From SHVZ01 sp041906305 (GTDB lineage: Bacteria; Pseudomonadota; Alphaproteobacteria; SHVZ01), in contig JAYRJL010000009.1 of assembly GCA_041906305.1 (NCBI GenBank), positions 1-64,000 on the forward strand: 64,000 nt of DNA, read 5' to 3'. Both the position numbers and the translations under genes were made by a program. The notes beneath the pieces are model-generated. The model made no database searches. It saw only the letters and a list, made by a program, of their open reading frames with translations, and was not told the origin of the DNA. Every line of letters starts with the position of its first letter. Position 1 is the first letter of the stretch. This document shows positions 60,466-64,000 of the stretch, piece by piece.

Positions 60466-60476
60466 GGGCAAAGACG

Positions 60477-60818
60477 ATGGCCACCACCTCAGCCCTCTCG
60501 ACGATCGGCATGGACGCGCAGACGCTGAACGCGACGCGCCCGACCAAGTCGTTCAACGTCAACAACCCGAAGGACATGGCCGCGCTCAAGAAGGTCGGCC
60601 AGGACTTCGAGTCCCAGTTCCTCTCGCAGATGATCGGCCACATGTTCAACGGCATCAAAACCGATGGGCTGTTCGGCGGCGGTCACGCGGAGGAGATGTT
60701 CCGCTCGCTGCTCACCGACGAGTACGGCAAGTCGATCGCCAAGTCCGGCGGCATCGGCATCGCCGACCAGGTGGTGCGCTCCGTCATGCTTCAGTTCCAG
60801 GAGGCCAGCCAGAAATGA
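60477..60818 (+). CDS. flgJ: Rod-binding protein FlgJ, N-terminal type without muramidase
   Basis: A 113-residue rod-cap protein matching only the N-terminal domain of enterobacterial FlgJ. LKKVGQDFESQFLSQMIGHM and DEYGKSIAKSGGIGIADQVV are the family motifs. The glucosaminidase domain is absent, usual in alphaproteobacteria, where a separate enzyme cuts the wall. It follows flgI by 11 bp and overlaps the next gene by 4 bp. Confidence 0.92.
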   Translation: MATTSALSTIGMDAQTLNATRPTKSFNVNNPKDMAALKKVGQDFESQFLSQMIGHMFNGIKTDGLFGGGHAEEMFRSLLTDEYGKSIAKSGGIGIADQVVRSVMLQFQEASQK

Positions 60819-61255
60819 CCAATCCCGCCGCCCGCCTCAACGAGCTCGTCCTCGTCCTCGAGCGTCTGGAGACGGTAATGTCCCAGGAGACCGAGCTGCT
60901 GCGCCGCGTGAAGGTGACGGAGTCCGCCCCCTTCGCGCAGGAGAAGCAGCGCCTGGCCGAGGTCTATTCGAACATGCACCAGCAGATGGTGGAGGATCCG
61001 ACGCCGCTCGCGATCCTGACCGAGAGCCAGCGCCAGGGGCTTCGCGAGATGATGGCGCGCTTCAAGAAGGTCACCGAGGAGAACGAGCGCGCGGTCAAGG
61101 CGTGCAAGACGGTGAGCGAGCGCGTGATCCAGACCGTGATCGACGCGGTCAAGCAGAAGCGCGTCGAGCATGCGAGCTATGGCGCCAACGGCATCGTCGG
61201 CACCGGCTGGAAGGAACAGAAGGCGGTGTCGCTCGCCTACAACGCGCTCGCCTGA
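60815..61255 (+). CDS. FlgN-like flagellar chaperone
   Basis: A 146-residue, mostly helical protein. LNELVLVLERLETVMSQETE, PFAQEKQRLAEVYSNMHQQM, and FKKVTEENERAVKACKTVSE fit the FlgN/export-chaperone fold; the last 30 residues (ASYGANGIVGTGWKEQKAVS) are less typical. FlgN binds hook-filament junction proteins before export. Its ATG overlaps the flgJ stop (ATGA), and it ends the flgI operon. It is convergent with the porin gene. Confidence 0.78.
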   Translation: MTNPAARLNELVLVLERLETVMSQETELLRRVKVTESAPFAQEKQRLAEVYSNMHQQMVEDPTPLAILTESQRQGLREMMARFKKVTEENERAVKACKTVSERVIQTVIDAVKQKRVEHASYGANGIVGTGWKEQKAVSLAYNALA

Positions 61256-61264
61256 GCCGACGCC

Positions 61265-62035
61265 TCAGAACTTCCTGGTCACGTTCGCCAGCACGCGGCC
61301 GCTGCAGAGCGTCGTCCCGCCGAAGCACTGCCCCTTCGACAGGCTGGTGTCGGCATAGGCGAGGCCGAGCGTGAGCCCGAGCACCTCCTTGGCGACGCCG
61401 AGGCTCCAGTCGCTGTAGTCGGGTGCGCCGAAGCGCGCGTTGCTGTCGATCCACTGGCGGCCGACATGGCCGGTGGCTGTGATCCCCCACGGCAGCGGCA
61501 CGTCGAGGTTGGCCTGGAGATAGACGGCGTCGCCGCTGGCCGCGAAGAAGTCCGGCGAGTAGTTGAGCCCGACGGTCAGCACCGCCTTGCCGAAGTCGTA
61601 TCCAAGCTTGCCGCCGACCTCGACGTAGTCGTAGTCGAGCGCCGACCGCGCGCTGGGATAGGTGTAGTAGATCAGCCCGAGATCCCACGTCGCCTCGCCG
61701 ATCTTTCCGCGGAGGCCCGCGGTCCAATCCAGCTCGATATTGGCGTCGGTGAAGTTCAGGTTGGAGCCCCAGACCCCGACATAGGGCGACACGCTTCCAA
61801 CGTCCGCCCCCCATTCGAGCCCGACCTGCACGGCGGGATCGTTGTCGGTCTGCGAGATGCCACGAAAGAGGTAGTCGGTCGTCAGCGCGGCCGAGCCGGT
61901 GACGGCGCCCGGAAACTCGTCGGCAGCCGCCGGCGCAATTGGGGCTCCTCCGGCGACCGCGCCGACCGCCGCGACGGCGGCGCAGGCGACGGCGCGGATC
62001 CCCGCCGAAACGGTGCATTTCTCATCGATCTTCAT
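61265..62035 (-). CDS. TorF-family putative outer-membrane porin
   Basis: A 256-residue protein with a long signal region (AVACAAVAAVGAVAGGAPIA). Short amphipathic beta-strands start with GSAALTTDYLFRGISQTDND, the TorF-family mark, continue through PYVGVWGSNLNFTDANIELD, and end in a C-terminal Phe. It is an outer-membrane barrel of unknown cargo. A GGAAAGGA site lies just before the ATG. Confidence 0.87.
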   Translation of the reverse strand: MKIDEKCTVSAGIRAVACAAVAAVGAVAGGAPIAPAAADEFPGAVTGSAALTTDYLFRGISQTDNDPAVQVGLEWGADVGSVSPYVGVWGSNLNFTDANIELDWTAGLRGKIGEATWDLGLIYYTYPSARSALDYDYVEVGGKLGYDFGKAVLTVGLNYSPDFFAASGDAVYLQANLDVPLPWGITATGHVGRQWIDSNARFGAPDYSDWSLGVAKEVLGLTLGLAYADTSLSKGQCFGGTTLCSGRVLANVTRKF

Positions 62036-62119
62036 CTTGCTTCCTTTCCAGGGCTACGTGACATACGCGGTGACGAGCGAACGACGCTCTCCGCCTCCTT
62101 CGCCTCTCCCTGCACGCCA

Positions 62120-62302
62120 TCAGGAGCCGAATGCGGCGCCGGCGGCTGCGAGAGCAAAGCCCCCGAGGACGAGGGCGGCGATGCCGATGCCGATCAGGAA
62201 GTCCCAGTCGCGGGCGCGCCGCGAGGCGGAGCTCCGCAGGCCGGATGACGCATCGGGGCGGGAAGACTGTGCAGAGCGGCGGCTGACGGTGACGGGAATC
62301 AT
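62120..62302 (-). CDS. Small single-pass membrane protein
   Basis: A 60-residue protein. The first 35 residues are basic and Ser-rich; then DFLIGIGIAALVLGGFALAA forms one membrane helix. I start at the ATG at 62302, which has AAGGAG 10 nt upstream; a TTG at 62311 is too close to that site. No family recognised. The 100-bp leader to the previous gene has a GC-rich hairpin and a CTATAAG box that may belong to a promoter. Confidence 0.55.
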   Translation of the reverse strand: MIPVTVSRRSAQSSRPDASSGLRSSASRRARDWDFLIGIGIAALVLGGFALAAAGAAFGS

Positions 62303-62394
62303 GGTGGTCAAACTCCTTCGATCAATGGGCCATGGCGGCCCATAAGAATTCGAGACGGTTTGCGGTGGATCCTTATAGGAACGCCATAGGAGAA

Positions 62395-62419
62395 CCGGCG
62401 CGGATCACCTCCGCGCCGG
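62395..62419 (-). terminator. Hairpin at the 3' end of the DapA-like gene
   Basis: CCGGCGCGGA (62395-62404) is perfectly inverted at 62410-62419 around five bases; it overlaps the last codons and stop. Leftward it is followed by TTCTCCTATGG rather than a clean U run. Confidence 0.5.
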
Positions 62420-63367
62420 CTCCCCGGTTGCGGCGGCGATCCCTCCAGAACCGCACGACGACCGTTCAGACATCGGAAGGCCGAGCTCGGCCATCGCCGC
62501 GCCGATTTCCCGGCGCGTCGCCTCTCCCGCCGGATGCAGAGGCAGGCGCAGCTCGTCGCTCATTCTGCCGAGCAGCGACAGGGCGTATTTCAATGGACCA
62601 GGATCGCTTTCAAGCATCAGGGCCTCGGTGAGCCGGTTCAGGGACAGCGCGGCGGCCTGCGCCGCCAGGTTGCTGCCCTCCCGCCAGGCGTCATGCAGGC
62701 GCACACAGAGGCGCGGGACGAGGTTCGAGACGATGGAAACGCAGCCGTCTCCGCCCTGGGCGAAGAAGGCGAGCGCGATGCCGTCGTCGTTGCCGAGAAG
62801 GAGAAGTCTGTCGCCGAGGATCCGGCGGAGCCGGAGCGGGCGCGAGACGTCGCCAGATGAATCGCAGAGGCCTGCGATCCTCGGCAGATCGGCAAGCCTC
62901 TCCATCGTCGGAACGGCGACCGCGCAGGCGGTGCGCGACGGCGCGTTGTTGACGAGGATGGGAAGACCGACGGATTCCAGGACGGCCTTGAAGTGCCGGT
63001 ACACGCCGTCCTGTGTCGGACGGTTGTAGTAGGGCGCGCTCACCAGAAGGCCATCGGCCCCCTCCTCCTCCGCGCCGCGGGCGAGCTCGATCGCGACGTC
63101 GGTCGCGTTCGAATCCACCGAGGCGACCACGGGAATGAATCCGCGGGCGGCCTCGACGGCGAGCGCCACCAGGCGGCGGCGTTCGCCGGCAGCAAGAGTC
63201 GAGGCTTCGCCCGTGGGACCGGCGACGACGAGTCCGCTGACGTGCTGAGCTACCTGCCATTCACAGAATCTTGAGAAGGCCGCCTCGTCGATGCGGCCTT
63301 CCATGAAGGGAGTCGGCACCGCTGTGACGTAACCAGCCAAGGCGTTCGCAAACTCGGCTTTGGACAT
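62405..63367 (-). CDS. Dihydrodipicolinate synthase/N-acetylneuraminate lyase family protein lacking the Schiff-base Lys
   Basis: A 320-residue class I aldolase-fold protein of the DapA/NanA family. VTAVPTPFMEGRIDEAAFSR and the PTGEASTL loop, SAPYYNRPTQDGVYRHFKAV (with the catalytic Tyr), and NNAPSRTACAVAV are all typical. The motif GhK-DSSGD, which carries the Schiff-base lysine, reads IAGLCDSSGDVSRP, so Cys168 replaces Lys. It should therefore not act by the usual mechanism. The ATG at 63367 is chosen because it starts the alignable region. It follows the methyltransferase-like gene by 10 bp. Confidence 0.82.
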   Translation of the reverse strand: MSKAEFANALAGYVTAVPTPFMEGRIDEAAFSRFCEWQVAQHVSGLVVAGPTGEASTLAAGERRRLVALAVEAARGFIPVVASVDSNATDVAIELARGAEEEGADGLLVSAPYYNRPTQDGVYRHFKAVLESVGLPILVNNAPSRTACAVAVPTMERLADLPRIAGLCDSSGDVSRPLRLRRILGDRLLLLGNDDGIALAFFAQGGDGCVSIVSNLVPRLCVRLHDAWREGSNLAAQAAALSLNRLTEALMLESDPGPLKYALSLLGRMSDELRLPLHPAGEATRREIGAAMAELGLPMSERSSCGSGGIAAATGEPARR

Positions 63368-63377
63368 TGCCGCCTCC

Positions 63378-63905
63378 TCAGACCAGCGCCATGCGGGCCC
63401 GGCAACCGCGACGCGCACAGAGCAGGACATTGGCTTCGTCATCGACCTGCATCTGGACGATCGACGTGAAGCCGCGCTCGAACAGCAGGCGGCGGATCCA
63501 GGTCGCGTCCCGCCCTTCCGCATCAAAGGCGGGCCCGACGACAAGCGATCCGCCGGGGCGCAGGTGCCGCGAGAGCCGCGCAACCAATGTGAGTAGCGTG
63601 ACGGCGTCGATCCGGCCCGGCAGCCACACGACATCGGCGTCGTCGGACGCCGCAGCCGGCCCGATCAGCTCTTCGCAGCCGGCGCGAGAGACTCCCTGCC
63701 GATTCAGGGCCAAGAGCAGTTCGAGATGCCTCCGGCCGACGATCGTGACACGGTCGCCCGGCCCCAGTTCCGCGAGCCGCACGACGGCGGCAGCGAATTC
63801 GTCGGGGGAGGCCACTCGCTTCCGCGGCCGGAGCTGCAGCGGCGGAAGCACCGGCGTCACCGGCAGATCGGCGACGAGCGGGATCTTGGGTTTCGTCTCG
63901 AGCAT
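63378..63905 (-). CDS. Hypothetical protein with a SAM-methyltransferase-like fold
   Basis: A 175-residue protein. The pattern LAELGPGDRVTIVGRRHLEL, then DADVVWLPGRIDAVTLLTLV, and LSRHLRPGGSLVVGPAFDAE recalls motifs I, IV and post-IV of class I methyltransferases, but the Gly-rich loop is degenerate. SAM binding is doubtful. The ATG at 63905 has AGGAG 8 nt upstream. It shares an operon with the DapA-like gene. No firm function. Confidence 0.6.
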   Translation of the reverse strand: MLETKPKIPLVADLPVTPVLPPLQLRPRKRVASPDEFAAAVVRLAELGPGDRVTIVGRRHLELLLALNRQGVSRAGCEELIGPAAASDDADVVWLPGRIDAVTLLTLVARLSRHLRPGGSLVVGPAFDAEGRDATWIRRLLFERGFTSIVQMQVDDEANVLLCARRGCRARMALV

Positions 63906-63927
63906 GTCTTCATCTCCTCGCCTGGCG

Positions 63928-64000
63928 TCAATGCAAGATGCCGGGCACCCAAATCAGGACCCGGATCGCGATGACGGCGATCGCGCCGAGCGCGAAGCAC
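63928..64000 (-). CDS. C-terminal fragment of a membrane protein (edge of window)
   Basis: An open frame enters from the right edge and stops at TGA 63930-63928. The 23 or so residues (FALGAIAVIAIRVLIWVPGI, then LH) are strongly hydrophobic, as in a final transmembrane helix. Twenty-two bases separate it from the next gene, so it is likely the same operon. Too short to name. Confidence 0.4.
   Translation of the reverse strand, partial: CFALGAIAVIAIRVLIWVPGILH

Overview
The window comes from a high-GC alphaproteobacterium, probably of the Rhodospirillales. The pointers are the gene families and their order: fliX, motE and a DUF6468 protein among flagellar genes, a class I PHA synthase, the rplM-rpsI pair, and a DksA with a degenerate zinc site. 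No database search was possible. Family names are read from motifs, lengths and neighbours.

Layout. 0-10.3 kb is ordinary core metabolism: a partial lipoprotein, phaC, a gamma-carbonic-anhydrase-like protein, rpsI/rplM, two LpxR-like outer-membrane proteins, a thioesterase, a SugE/Gdx exporter, a crotonase, a CoA-binding protein, metY and a GNAT. 10.3-22.3 kb is flagellar and chemotaxis: fliE-flgC-flgB; an orphan FlhB C-terminal-domain protein with fliO-fliP; then a minus-strand series fliL-fliM-DUF6468-motE, cheY-cheZ, two MotB-like proteins and a 1102-residue TPR protein. 22.5-53.8 kb is a 31-kb carbohydrate island. 53.9-61.3 kb returns to the flagellum: flgF-flgG-flgA-flgH, then dksA, fliX and flgI-flgJ-flgN-like, with a DUF1345 gene between. 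The last 3 kb holds a TorF-type porin, a 60-residue membrane protein, a DapA-like protein without its Schiff-base lysine, a methyltransferase-like protein and a gene fragment.

The island has five parts. (1) A minus operon with a fused nucleotidyltransferase-kinase in the reverse order of HldE, a GmhA-like isomerase, two SDRs and a HAD phosphatase, which looks like an activated-heptose route. (2) A tightly coupled plus operon with an APH-like kinase, split transketolase, two DegT aminotransferases, a 2OG-Fe(II) oxygenase, a LIC12192-type protein, three methyltransferases, an RmlD-like reductase and a WbuC-like cupin. (3) A radical SAM enzyme, plus two alternating TylF-type methyltransferase / PhyH-type dioxygenase pairs. 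(4) A minus operon of sugar-nucleotide dehydrogenase, SDR, C-methyltransferase-like enzyme, NeuD-like acetyltransferase, DegT aminotransferase and a TPR-glycosyltransferase. (5) A divergent 1036-residue TPR/GT41 (OGT-like) protein. I see no flippase, polymerase or initiating phosphoglycosyltransferase. Both candidate transferases carry TPRs. The island lies between fliL and flgF. I infer a route that glycosylates protein, most likely flagellin, with a heavily modified sugar.

Regulation. Sigma-54-like -24/-12 elements with exact GG/GC spacing precede flgB, fliL, flgF, flgI and also the island's radical SAM gene. A GGCA-N5-TGCC palindrome lies 80-140 bp upstream of three of them, as expected for binding sites of an FlbD-type enhancer protein. 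Two of these palindromes lie exactly at the two edges of the island. No stretch over 300 bases lacks a gene, and I found no tRNA, rRNA, CRISPR array or insertion sequence.
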